Shown in pieces: positions 7,680 through 15,459 of a DNA stretch of 15,553 bases. Under the pieces are notes generated by a model. It was given only the letters and a program-made list of their open reading frames with translations, made no database searches and had not been told where the DNA came from. The stretch's first letter is position 1, and each line of letters starts with the position of its first letter. Location of the stretch: the NCBI GenBank assembly GCA_021399405.1, contig JAAFKL010000145.1:1-15553 (forward strand), in the 5' to 3' direction. Source of the stretch: Candidatus Heimdallarchaeota archaeon. Lineage in GTDB: Archaea > Asgardarchaeota > Heimdallarchaeia > Heimdallarchaeales > Kariarchaeaceae. A program made the translations under genes and the position numbers.

Positions 7680-8084
7680 TTAAGAATTAATAACTGAGTT
7701 ATAAGCTGGATCATTTGATCTCTCATCATAGAGATTACATGTTGGACACTCGAATTTTGCACCAGGGACGCAATTATAAGTTGGGTTCTCATTCTTGAAA
7801 ATGAAAGATGGAATTTCTGCATCATAGTCAATTTTCATTCCAGTGACATAATCAAGATATAATTTGTTGGTAAAGAATTTTATACCATCAATTGTTACCT
7901 TAAAGTCTGCATCCTTCTCATTATCAAACTCGAGATCGAATATAAAGCCTGAATATCTGTCAATGACAACATGAATTCTAACACCCACTCCAGAATCACT
8001 ATGAAGTGCTATTTGTCTTTTAATCTCGGTCTTTGCTTCTTTTGTCACATCAATTACGGTATCAACAGTTCCTAGATTAATCAT
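7680..8084 (-). CDS. HesB/IscA-like A-type carrier domain protein with altered cysteines
   Basis: The 134-residue product follows the A-type iron-sulfur carrier fold: an N-terminal ITKEA-like helix (DVTKEAKTEIKRQI), GVGVRIHVV, then YSGFIFDLEF where the family has CSGF, a DGIKFF strand, YLDYVTGMKIDY (family: yL.G..iDy), and SFIFKNENP (family: gF.f.NPN). The three cluster-ligating cysteines of IscA/HesB are not kept in place. The first is Y44, the C-terminal CGCG is reduced to C105, and two extra cysteines follow at C113 and C116 in a CPTC motif. The protein may bind metal differently or not at all. The cytosolic location and fold are well supported; a role as a cluster carrier is not. AAGGAT before ATG 8084 could be a weak ribosome-binding site. 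It converges on the HEAT-repeat gene and is divergent from adenine deaminase. Confidence 0.8.
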   Translation of the reverse strand: MINLGTVDTVIDVTKEAKTEIKRQIALHSDSGVGVRIHVVIDRYSGFIFDLEFDNEKDADFKVTIDGIKFFTNKLYLDYVTGMKIDYDAEIPSFIFKNENPTYNCVPGAKFECPTCNLYDERSNDPAYNSVINS

Positions 8085-8201
8085 TGTCTATCCTTAATCC
8101 TTCTTTATTCCTCATAAATAATTATGTTTCGCTAATTGCACTTTACTTGAAACTGAATTTTAATCTTACATTTGAATCATATTTGTTAATTTCACCTTCT
8201 T

Positions 8202-10058
8202 ATGAATACAAATTTAAATCCTTATACGTTCACGAAAATTGTGAAAAATATAAGATCGGCTAAAGAAATTGAAACACAAATCAAATCTTCAATGGGTGAA
8301 ATTCCTCCTGATCTCGTGCTAAAAGGTGGTCAAATAGTCAATACACTCACAGGAGAAATCTATGAAGGGGATATTGCAATTAAAGACAATCGTATTGTGA
8401 GAACTGGAGATATTTCAGACATTTATGCCAAATTTAATGACTTGAAAACAATAAATTGTACCGATTCCTATTTATTACCGGGATTAATTGATTCCCATCT
8501 ACACACCGAATCAACCTTGATGACCCCGACAAATTTCACAAAAGTGGCACTACCATTAGGTACTACAACGGCTGTAGTCGACCCTCACGAAGTAGGTAAC
8601 GTTTTGGGGATCCCTGGACTTGAAATTTATATTGATGAGGTAAAAGATCTCCCGCTAGAATTTCTAGTTGAAATCCCAAGCTGTGTCCCCGCTGCACCAA
8701 CTTTGGAAACAGGTCCGAACATTATTACTGCAGATGAGTATATCCCTTTACTTGAAAGTGACAATTTTTTTGCATTGGCTGAGATGATGAATTTCCCAGG
8801 TGTAATATACACTGATGAAGAGGTAATCAAGAAACTCGCATATGCAGAACAATATGGAAAAGTACGAGAAGGACATGCCCCTGGTTTAATGGGAAAAGAA
8901 ATCCAAGCGTATATAACATCAGGAGTGAGCTCATGCCATGAAACCTTTACAGTAGATGAGGTGATTGGTAAATTACGAGGAGGAATGAAAATTCAACTCA
9001 GAGAGGGTAGTTTTGCTAGAAATCTACTTCATCTTGCAAATGGAATCAAGGATAGATTGTCTCATGCTACTAATGTATGGGATCAAGTAATCATTTGTTC
9101 TGATGATAAACATGCTGATGATTTGATTGATGAAGGACACTTAGATTTCTCCTTGCGTTTACTTGTGAATGAGGTAGGATTGGACCCAGTTACTGCAATT
9201 CGGATTTGCAGTTTGAATCCTGCAAATCATTTACAAAGATCCGATCTGGGTGCAATTGCTCCTGGTAAGATGGCAAATATTCTCCGTGTTAATAATCTCT
9301 CAGACTTCGAACCTCTTGATGTAATTTCAAGAGGTAAGCATGTGGGTCATAATAAGGAATTAATTATTTCTCTTCCAACCAGACAATATCCTAATTGGGC
9401 TTTAGATACTGTTCGCCCAAAATACATTCCATCAGTCGATGATCTTGTAGTGTACGGTCCTCAATCAATGGAAGAAGGAAGTGTAAATGCTCATATCATT
9501 GGTGTGATTAACCATTCTTTAGTAACCGACCATCTTGTTGAATCTGTGAAAATTGAGAATAACCGAGTTGTATTGGAAGAAAATCGAGATCTAGCTTATT
9601 ATTTCTTGTTAGATAGACATGCTAAAACCAATAATTTCTCGAAATCTCTAGTAACAGGATTTAATTTCAAAGGAGAGGTGGCTGTAGCCTCAACGGTTTC
9701 TCATGATTCACATCAGTTGTTATTGACCGGTAATTCACCAGAATGTATGGCCGAAGCTCTTAAAGATCTTATTCGTGTAAAAGGAGGTCAAACCATCGTT
9801 ACAAAGAAAAATCGTTCTTTTGAAAAACAAATTCTTCCTCTTCCTTATGCAGGCTTAATGTCAACACAAAATCCAAAAGATATCGCAGCAACAATGAAAA
9901 AAATGAAAGATTTCTCAAAAGAGGTTTGTTTAGGAGTATCTGAACCATTTATGTCATTATCATTTATGGCCTTACCTGTTATACCCAAATTGAAATTAAC
10001 CGACAAAGGTTTGGTCGATGTCGATCAGTTCAAAATAATTGAGCTTTTTGAAGCTTAA
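8202..10058 (+). CDS. ade: Adenine deaminase
   Basis: Adenine deaminase hydrolyses adenine to hypoxanthine and ammonia in purine salvage. The 618-residue product matches the Ade family of the amidohydrolase superfamily along its length. Metal-site motif PGLIDSHLHTES has H99 and H101; LGTTTAVVDPHEVGNVLG follows; then EMMNFPGV, GHAPGL (H225), SCHETF (H246, E247), a KLRGGMKIQLREGS loop, and CSDDKHADDL with D301 and D302. LGAIAPGKMANIL closes the catalytic domain. The C-terminal domain contains STVSHDSHQLLLTGN, also characteristic of Ade. The catalytic residues I can identify are intact, so activity is expected. An N-terminal extension of about 35 residues precedes the first strand and makes it slightly longer than common bacterial forms. 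No strong TATA box or ribosome-binding site was seen before ATG 8202. Its stop codon directly abuts the stop of the convergent thiQ. Confidence 0.93.
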   Translation: MNTNLNPYTFTKIVKNIRSAKEIETQIKSSMGEIPPDLVLKGGQIVNTLTGEIYEGDIAIKDNRIVRTGDISDIYAKFNDLKTINCTDSYLLPGLIDSHLHTESTLMTPTNFTKVALPLGTTTAVVDPHEVGNVLGIPGLEIYIDEVKDLPLEFLVEIPSCVPAAPTLETGPNIITADEYIPLLESDNFFALAEMMNFPGVIYTDEEVIKKLAYAEQYGKVREGHAPGLMGKEIQAYITSGVSSCHETFTVDEVIGKLRGGMKIQLREGSFARNLLHLANGIKDRLSHATNVWDQVIICSDDKHADDLIDEGHLDFSLRLLVNEVGLDPVTAIRICSLNPANHLQRSDLGAIAPGKMANILRVNNLSDFEPLDVISRGKHVGHNKELIISLPTRQYPNWALDTVRPKYIPSVDDLVVYGPQSMEEGSVNAHIIGVINHSLVTDHLVESVKIENNRVVLEENRDLAYYFLLDRHAKTNNFSKSLVTGFNFKGEVAVASTVSHDSHQLLLTGNSPECMAEALKDLIRVKGGQTIVTKKNRSFEKQILPLPYAGLMSTQNPKDIAATMKKMKDFSKEVCLGVSEPFMSLSFMALPVIPKLKLTDKGLVDVDQFKIIELFEA

Positions 10059-11006
10059 TCAAAATTGAAAAAATAATTCTTGATCAAAACTTAGTTTAAT
10101 TTTCTCCCCTGCATTAAATTGTAGATCACCTTGATTCTTCAATGTTATTTTCAAGCCAGTTCCTAAAATTAGATGTATATTTTCCCTCGTGGCAGAAATT
10201 ACGGTAGCTTCATGACCTAATTGATCGATTTTAATAGCCTGTTCTGGGATTATTGCTGAGAAATCTACTCCTTCTAGCTGTCCTGGTTCAATAAGATTAC
10301 TCACTCCCAATATTCGAGCTACTTCGATTGATCTTGGATTTTGAAATATTTCCTCAACAGAATTCTCTTGAGCGATTTTTCCATTAGACAAAACATATAT
10401 TTTGTCTCCTATCATCTCTGCTTCTCGAGCTGAATGTGTCACATGAATTGAAGTAATACCGGTTTCTAGCTGAATCTCCTTGAATACAATGGACAAACGA
10501 TCTCGTTCAGGAGCATCAAGAGAGCTGAAAGGCTCATCCATCAATAACACTTGAGGTTCTGGTGCTAAGGCTCTACCCAACGCTACTCGTTGTCTTTCAC
10601 CTCCACTTAAACGGTCAGGGGATCTATTTATTAAATGATCAAGCCCTACTAATTTCACAATTTCATTAACACGCTTGTTTCGAGTTTCTTTTGGTATTCC
10701 ACGAGCAACTAATCCGTATTCTATATTTCCTCTTATATCTAAGCTTGGGAATAACAATTGTTCTTGAGGTACCCAACCGACATTTCTATCTCTTGGATGC
10801 TGATTAGTAGCGTTTATATTTCCAAAATAGACCTCTCCCGTGAATTCAGGCGATACACCTGCAATTATCCTCAAAATACTTGTTTTGCCTGAACCAGATC
10901 TGCCTAATAAGCAATTAACTTTGTTTGAATCAAATTCAAGTGACAGATTATCTAGAACTACATTTTCACCAAAATTTAGTAGAATGTTAGAGAGTTTAAT
11001 ATTCAT
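10059..11006 (-). CDS. thiQ: Thiamine ABC transporter, ATP-binding protein
   Basis: This is the ATPase that powers thiamine import with ThiB and ThiP. All ABC motifs are intact: Walker A GRSGSGKT (35-42), Q-loop Q81, signature SGGERQ (134-139), Walker B VLLMDEP with D157 and E158, and the H-loop histidine H191. At 315 residues it is longer than bacterial ThiQ (about 230); the extra 80 or so C-terminal residues look like a TOBE-type beta domain, as in PotA or molybdate/tungstate importer ATPases, and may sense substrate or regulate. The specificity call depends on the adjacent, clearly ThiB-like binding protein. ATG 11006 overlaps the thiP stop by four bases (ATGA), and GGAG lies eight bases upstream, so translation is coupled. 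It is the last gene of the operon and its stop abuts that of ade. Confidence 0.87.
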   Translation of the reverse strand: MNIKLSNILLNFGENVVLDNLSLEFDSNKVNCLLGRSGSGKTSILRIIAGVSPEFTGEVYFGNINATNQHPRDRNVGWVPQEQLLFPSLDIRGNIEYGLVARGIPKETRNKRVNEIVKLVGLDHLINRSPDRLSGGERQRVALGRALAPEPQVLLMDEPFSSLDAPERDRLSIVFKEIQLETGITSIHVTHSAREAEMIGDKIYVLSNGKIAQENSVEEIFQNPRSIEVARILGVSNLIEPGQLEGVDFSAIIPEQAIKIDQLGHEATVISATRENIHLILGTGLKITLKNQGDLQFNAGEKIKLSFDQELFFQF

Positions 11007-12628
11007 ATTTTCATCTCCAATCTCCCAACCTTTTCAATAATGAAAAAAGATAGAAATGCCGTTGCAATAAGAATTAAGGCATAAAAATTTGGAAGTAGAA
11101 TATTTCTGGTATTGAACATTTTATGAATTGCAAGTGATAGTGTAACCCATTCGCCACGTGAAAGGAAAAATGTAGCACCAAATTCCCCAACAGATATCGC
11201 AAAAGCAAAGAGAAATGATACAAGCAAAGCAGATTTCATAAAAGGATAGATCACACTTTCGAAGGTTTGCCAATTATTAGCCCCTAAGGTTTTAGAAACC
11301 AAAATAAGTTCTTTTGGTACCTGTTTCCAACTTGAAAAAATGATTCTTGTCGTGAAAGGAAGTGCAGCAATAAGCTGTGCACTGATAATATACACCCACA
11401 CGAACTCACTGAAATAATTAAATCGACCATGAGTTAATAGAATTCCAAAACTCAAAGTGATCGCTGAGGTTCCCATAGGTAGAATAATGACTGGCAATGA
11501 TAATCGCTCTCCAATAGATGGATCTTTCAATAATTCAAAAGCGAATACCATCATTAAAGCAAAAATTAGTGCGATAGTAGCCACGATTAATCCAAAAAAC
11601 AAAGTATTAAGAAGAACCCGTAAAGACGATGTTCCTAAAAGGCGATCATAGCCTCCAGAAAGCAGTTCAGTTCTGAAAAGATCAGGAATTGAGTTCAATT
11701 CACGAATTACAGTTCGTAATACTATAGCCACTGGTAACCAAGAAATTATTATTAATGATACCAAAATAACTGTAGCCCAAATATTACGTTTACCAATTAT
11801 TTTTTTCTCTATCATTGGAGATGATAAATTATTATACTTCACTCTCCTTGTGTAGATCATAATTATTAGTAAATTCATTCCTAACTGGATTAAAACGAGC
11901 ATTGAACTAGTTTGATATTCTAATCGAATTAATGATTGTCTGTAAATCATTACTTCCAATGTTTGCAATTTGACTTCTCCCAAAACTAAAACAATTGCAA
12001 ATGAATTAAAAGAATACAATGCAACTAGTAGAATCCCAGATTCTACTGACGGTCTAATATGGGGATATGTAATGGTCTTAAACCTTAACCAACTAGATGC
12101 ACCAAGAGTTTTTGCCATTATATGGTGAGAATCAGATTCTGAACTAAATGCTGATTCAGAAATCCTCGCAATTACAGAAACATTATACAAAACGTGTGCA
12201 GCAACAATTCCCCAAAATGTGAAAGGGTCAAATACAAGTAGGTTTTTGAAAATCTCATTTGCAATCCCATTTCTTCCAAAGATGACTACAAAACCTAAAA
12301 GAATCGCAAGTGGTGGAAACAAGAATGGGACTGTTATTGCCGATCGTAAAATGTCACTGAAGTATGGATTTTTCTTTGCTAGGAGGTATCCAATTGTAAG
12401 ACCAAAAACCACAGAGAAAAATACGGCTAGTAGCGTTTGACTTAAGGTGAAAACTAAAAATTTCAAAAAAACGGAATCAGTAATAAGTGAATACCATGCT
12501 TCTAGATCATTAGAAAATGCAATTCTTAATATTTCACTCAATGGCCAATAAAAGAAAATCAGCAAAAATATCAGATTGGGTGAAATTAAGGCAATCAATT
12601 TCCAATCTCTCATTCTCAATTCCATCAT
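11003..12628 (-). CDS. thiP: Thiamine ABC transporter, fused two-domain permease
   Basis: The integral membrane subunit of the thiamine importer has 541 residues, close to E. coli ThiP (536), with two homologous permease halves in one chain. About a dozen hydrophobic segments are spread along it, the first near residues 12-30. Each half carries an EAA-type coupling loop that contacts the ATPase: AKTLGASSWLRFKTITYP near residues 170-187 and SKTLGANNWQTFESVIYP near 447-464. Two ATG codons are adjacent (12628 and 12625); I keep the first. A weak AGGAA lies about nine bases upstream. Fifteen bases separate it from thiB, and it overlaps thiQ by four. The family is the binding-protein-dependent permease of the iron/thiamine type; thiamine specificity comes from its neighbours. 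Confidence 0.88.
   Translation of the reverse strand: MMELRMRDWKLIALISPNLIFLLIFFYWPLSEILRIAFSNDLEAWYSLITDSVFLKFLVFTLSQTLLAVFFSVVFGLTIGYLLAKKNPYFSDILRSAITVPFLFPPLAILLGFVVIFGRNGIANEIFKNLLVFDPFTFWGIVAAHVLYNVSVIARISESAFSSESDSHHIMAKTLGASSWLRFKTITYPHIRPSVESGILLVALYSFNSFAIVLVLGEVKLQTLEVMIYRQSLIRLEYQTSSMLVLIQLGMNLLIIMIYTRRVKYNNLSSPMIEKKIIGKRNIWATVILVSLIIISWLPVAIVLRTVIRELNSIPDLFRTELLSGGYDRLLGTSSLRVLLNTLFFGLIVATIALIFALMMVFAFELLKDPSIGERLSLPVIILPMGTSAITLSFGILLTHGRFNYFSEFVWVYIISAQLIAALPFTTRIIFSSWKQVPKELILVSKTLGANNWQTFESVIYPFMKSALLVSFLFAFAISVGEFGATFFLSRGEWVTLSLAIHKMFNTRNILLPNFYALILIATAFLSFFIIEKVGRLEMKI
11015..11018 (-). promoter_or_regulatory. Ribosome-binding site of thiQ
   Basis: GGAG on the minus strand, inside the end of thiP, lies eight bases before ATG 11006. 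It supports that start and the ATGA overlap. Confidence 0.5.
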
Positions 12629-12643
12629 TTTACGAGTTTCCTG

Positions 12644-13759
12644 TTAAGGTCCTGTTATTGCTTCCTGCCAGTCATCTAGCCAGTCATCCAGATTTTCAGA
12701 AATGGTTTCAGGTGAAATATTATCATTTAATGGTGTGATGCTATCAAATGGGGTTACAATATCATAACATGATGGAGGGGTAATATTCTCAATCGCAGGA
12801 TATATCCATTGATTTTGATATATTTGAGATTGTAATTCCTGAGATATAAACCAATCAATAAATTGTTTGGCAATTTCACTATTTGGCGAATCTTTGATTA
12901 ACCCAATTCCTTCTATTTGTCTCCAACCCCATGTTTGGTCCAGCTCATGTGTTAATAACCCAGTTGTCGTATCATCATCAAACAAACAAGCCCCGTAAGC
13001 AGGACTTGAAGTGTATGAAACCATCATTGGTCTTCCCTCTTCTTCCGTATACAAAAGATTTAGAGCATGGCCCCATGAAGGTACAATTCTTATCCCATTA
13101 GCTGATAAATCATACCAGAACTGTCTCCAATCACCATCAACCACACCATTAACATTTGCTTGATCATCGCCAAAAATTGCAATTGTGTGTAATAAAAATC
13201 CTAATCCTGGACTTGATAGTGCCGGGTCTTGGACAATTGTTTGGCTTGCTAAAGATGGATTTACAAGATCACTAAGAAGGAATTTATCATTTATCAAATT
13301 CCCTTGTAATCTATTATTAAGATACCACAAAGAGATTACTCCATAATCATAGGGAGTGAGCAAATAATCCTCAGCTAATCCATCAACTAGACCTGCAATT
13401 ATACTATTGTATCCTGCTGGACGATATGTTTCTAGGATGTTGTTGATTCTAGCTTTTCCCACTAAAACATTATCAATTCCAATTAATATATCTGCAATAG
13501 GGCTATTCTTCTCTGCAATGGCTTGATTTAACACACTTCCAGTGTCAGAAAAGAGAACAACTTTGACTGATCCATTTTTCAACCCTGCAAACTTTTCGAA
13601 AGCTCGGTCATATTCAAAACCAGGATCGGCGAGTAGGGATTCATAAGTGTAGATTGTCAAGGTTCTATCTTTTTCAAGGTTTGAGAAAATAAAAAAACCA
13701 GACACAATTATGCCTAAAATTATAATCACTGCAGATACAATCGCAATTGATTTGTTCAT
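12644..13759 (-). CDS. thiB: Thiamine-binding protein of ABC transporter
   Basis: This extracytoplasmic receptor captures thiamine or its phosphates and delivers them to ThiP. The 371 residues resemble E. coli ThiB throughout: TIYTYESL (35-42) matches TVYTYDSF, DPALSSPGLGFLL (178-190) matches DPRTSTPGLGLLL, SYTSSPAY (248-255) matches SYTTSPAY, and NQWIYPAIENITPP (316-329) matches NWMYPVANVTLP. Aromatic residues in the thiamine pocket appear kept: Y39, W229, Y249, Y255 and W318. Residues 5-25 are one uncleaved-looking hydrophobic helix with no lipobox cysteine, so the protein is probably anchored to the outer face of the membrane by its N-terminus. It is first in thiBPQ, with ATG 13759 about 26 bases from a strong TATA box, and divergent from the regulator. 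Confidence 0.93.
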   Translation of the reverse strand: MNKSIAIVSAVIIILGIIVSGFFIFSNLEKDRTLTIYTYESLLADPGFEYDRAFEKFAGLKNGSVKVVLFSDTGSVLNQAIAEKNSPIADILIGIDNVLVGKARINNILETYRPAGYNSIIAGLVDGLAEDYLLTPYDYGVISLWYLNNRLQGNLINDKFLLSDLVNPSLASQTIVQDPALSSPGLGFLLHTIAIFGDDQANVNGVVDGDWRQFWYDLSANGIRIVPSWGHALNLLYTEEEGRPMMVSYTSSPAYGACLFDDDTTTGLLTHELDQTWGWRQIEGIGLIKDSPNSEIAKQFIDWFISQELQSQIYQNQWIYPAIENITPPSCYDIVTPFDSITPLNDNISPETISENLDDWLDDWQEAITGP

Positions 13760-13760
13760 C

Positions 13761-13788
13761 TATATATAATTGATAATATTTATATATA
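13761..13788. promoter_or_regulatory. Inverted repeat at the thiB promoter, possible operator
   Basis: A perfect 9-bp inverted repeat, TATATATAA - 10 bases - TTATATATA, fills the space between the thiB start codon and its TATA box. The right arm coincides with that TATA box. A repressor bound here would block polymerase recruitment for thiBPQ, and the divergent HTH-ThiN protein is the obvious candidate. The arms are simple TA-rich sequence, so chance is a real alternative. Confidence 0.4.
13780..13788 (-). promoter_or_regulatory. Promoter TATA box for thiBPQ
   Basis: TATATATAA on the minus strand is centred about 25 bases before the thiB ATG at 13759, predicting a leaderless mRNA. There is therefore no room for a leader riboswitch. 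Confidence 0.55.
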
Positions 13789-13803
13789 AAAAATATGGTA
13801 CCC

Positions 13804-13811
13804 TAATATAA
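13804..13811 (+). promoter_or_regulatory. Promoter TATA box for thiR
   Basis: TAATATAA is centred about 26 bases before ATG 13834, again the leaderless spacing. It is bracketed by ATGG (13795-13798) and CCAT (13813-13816), a short inverted repeat that might form an autoregulatory site. Confidence 0.45.
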
Positions 13812-13833
13812 CCCCATTATATTTTGATGTAAA

Positions 13834-14763
13834 ATGCGTTTCCCATGTGAAATAATAAGTGAACCTTTCCTTGCAAGGATGAGAGTAGAAGCTGCAAAGT
13901 ATCTCTATCAGCAAGGATTTTCTCAGCAATCTATCGCAACCCTATTGCAAGTTAGTCAACCAATTGTAAGTAGCTATTTGAAACGAGAAATCAGAATTGA
14001 TTCTCAGATACCTGAAAGTATAGGACGTGAAGCAAAGAAAGTTGGGCTTCAGATTGGAGAAATATTGGCTATACAAGGAAACGATGGTATTGCACAATCA
14101 ATAGGTCTAGGTTGTCAAAGCTGTAAAAAACTTAGACAAGATGGAGGGATTTGCTTTTATCACAAGATGTTAAACCCCCATCTTGAAGAAAATTGCACAA
14201 GATGTCATACCTCAGAAAGCTTAATTGAACTTCAAATCGATAGGGAAAACATAATTAATCAATTACAGCTTATTTTTAAAAATCTTGTAAAAACATCAAA
14301 ATATAACTATCTTATCCCAGAAATTGGATTGCAGATAGTAATTGGCACCACAAATATGGAGCATGAGGATGACATAGCAGGATTTCCAGGAAGGATAATT
14401 AAACGAAAGAAAGGCCTTCCTTCCACAGAAATCCCAACATTTGGCGCATCACTTACAATGAGCCGCTTGCTTTTGTTAATCAGAAAATATTTCCCCACTA
14501 TTACTGGATTGGCTGGTATCAAAACCACTGATTGGCTACTTGAAAAGTTAGAATTGGTGGGAATATCATTTATTGATTTCCATGGTTTTGATACTAATTA
14601 TGAAAAACACCTAGAAGATTTGATAGGTGATAAGAATTTCTCCAATCAAGATCACCCATTTGTGGTAGTAGATAGAGGAAGCATTGGGTATGAGGCTATT
14701 AGTTATGTATTTGCTGAAAATCCAAGTGATTTGACTAATGTGTTTGATCTTTTACTTACCTGA
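13834..14763 (+). CDS. thiR: ThiR-like thiamine regulator (HTH plus ThiN domain)
   Basis: This is a probable transcription regulator of thiamine uptake. Residues about 15-50 are a helix-turn-helix: GFSQQSIATLLQVSQPIVSS has the usual pattern of turn and recognition helix. A linker with five cysteines follows (C94, C97, C107, C121, C124), giving two CxxC pairs that could hold zinc or an iron-sulfur cluster. Residues about 140-309 match the ThiN domain, which in enzymes joins the thiamine ring precursors: LIPEIGLQIVIGT, DIAGFPGRI and FGASLTMSRLL are recognisable. The last departs from the usual GASxHxAR by losing the histidine, which fits a ligand-sensing rather than catalytic role. Archaeal ThiR proteins have this HTH-ThiN architecture and respond to thiamine phosphates. 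The position divergent to thiBPQ supports it as their regulator. Its end overlaps the convergent methyltransferase gene by 12 bases. Confidence 0.85.
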   Translation: MRFPCEIISEPFLARMRVEAAKYLYQQGFSQQSIATLLQVSQPIVSSYLKREIRIDSQIPESIGREAKKVGLQIGEILAIQGNDGIAQSIGLGCQSCKKLRQDGGICFYHKMLNPHLEENCTRCHTSESLIELQIDRENIINQLQLIFKNLVKTSKYNYLIPEIGLQIVIGTTNMEHEDDIAGFPGRIIKRKKGLPSTEIPTFGASLTMSRLLLLIRKYFPTITGLAGIKTTDWLLEKLELVGISFIDFHGFDTNYEKHLEDLIGDKNFSNQDHPFVVVDRGSIGYEAISYVFAENPSDLTNVFDLLLT

Positions 14764-15459
14764 TTTAAATTTGTAAAATTGCGACAATATGAATCGCCGT
14801 GTTATTTTATCAGGGAGTTTAAAAGTTGGATTCATTTTTGAAGCTTCTACTTCGAATTCAAGGTAATTTTGAAATACCGCTCGAAATCCTTTTGGAGTCC
14901 GATCTTTGACTTGATCGAGGGATCTTAGATTTATATTACCTACAATTATTGATCCATCCGGGTTTGGAGCCCCGTGAAGGCTTTGTCGTTTTTCCCAATA
15001 TTCATCTCCTACTCCATAGTCTAGATGGGTAAATGAACCTGTGTAATCAACAACTCTACATAGATCATCAAATGCCAAATCTATTTTGGGATAATCGCTA
15101 AGTGAAAATATGTTAGTGACAACACTAAAGGAATTTTTTCGAAATGGTACCTGAAATGCACTTCCGACTACTCTCTCCCCAAACGGGTTACTTTGAGTTT
15201 GGAGCATTACCATAGAGAAATCAAGACCCACAAATAGTGAAGGTGAAACATTAGAATCTACTTGTGATTGAACGAATCCTGCCCCCGTACCGGAGTCTAA
15301 CCAACTTCCTTGATGAATATCTACTTCTAATCTTTGGAGCAAATACTTGACCGCACCGATCCTAGTCCCTCCTTTGATAAATTTAGCTGCTCTTAATTCA
15401 TCTTCCCAATATTTCTTCAAAGAATGTAAATCCTCTGTGAAATACGAATCCTCTTTCAT
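14752..15459 (-). CDS. Class I SAM-dependent methyltransferase
   Basis: A 235-residue Rossmann-fold methyltransferase. Motif I, WLDSGTGAGF, lies at residues 53-62 (D55, G57, G59, G61); the acidic end of strand 2 is VGLDFS with D80, which would bind the ribose hydroxyls of SAM; GSAFQVPFRKNSFSVV corresponds to motifs II and III. The region VVTNIFSLSDYP, followed by LCRVV, matches the typical post-III helix. The C-terminal part, including LHGAPNPDGSIIVGN, is not diagnostic of any acceptor, so the substrate is unknown. Length is normal for a small-molecule-type (Methyltransf_11-like) enzyme. ATG 15459 is the first start in frame, and no good ribosome-binding site is seen. It converges with thiR and overlaps it by 12 bases; a role in thiamine metabolism is not implied. 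Confidence 0.8.
   Translation of the reverse strand: MKEDSYFTEDLHSLKKYWEDELRAAKFIKGGTRIGAVKYLLQRLEVDIHQGSWLDSGTGAGFVQSQVDSNVSPSLFVGLDFSMVMLQTQSNPFGERVVGSAFQVPFRKNSFSVVTNIFSLSDYPKIDLAFDDLCRVVDYTGSFTHLDYGVGDEYWEKRQSLHGAPNPDGSIIVGNINLRSLDQVKDRTPKGFRAVFQNYLEFEVEASKMNPTFKLPDKITRRFILSQFYKFKSGK

Noticed and set aside
12517..12738. Plus-strand open frame spanning the thiB-thiP junction
   Set aside because: It lies antisense to two conserved transporter genes with intact motifs.
13760..13833. Thiamine pyrophosphate riboswitch before thiB
   Set aside because: The intergenic region is only 74 bases, TATA-to-start spacing predicts no leader, and none of the conserved THI-box sequence is visible.
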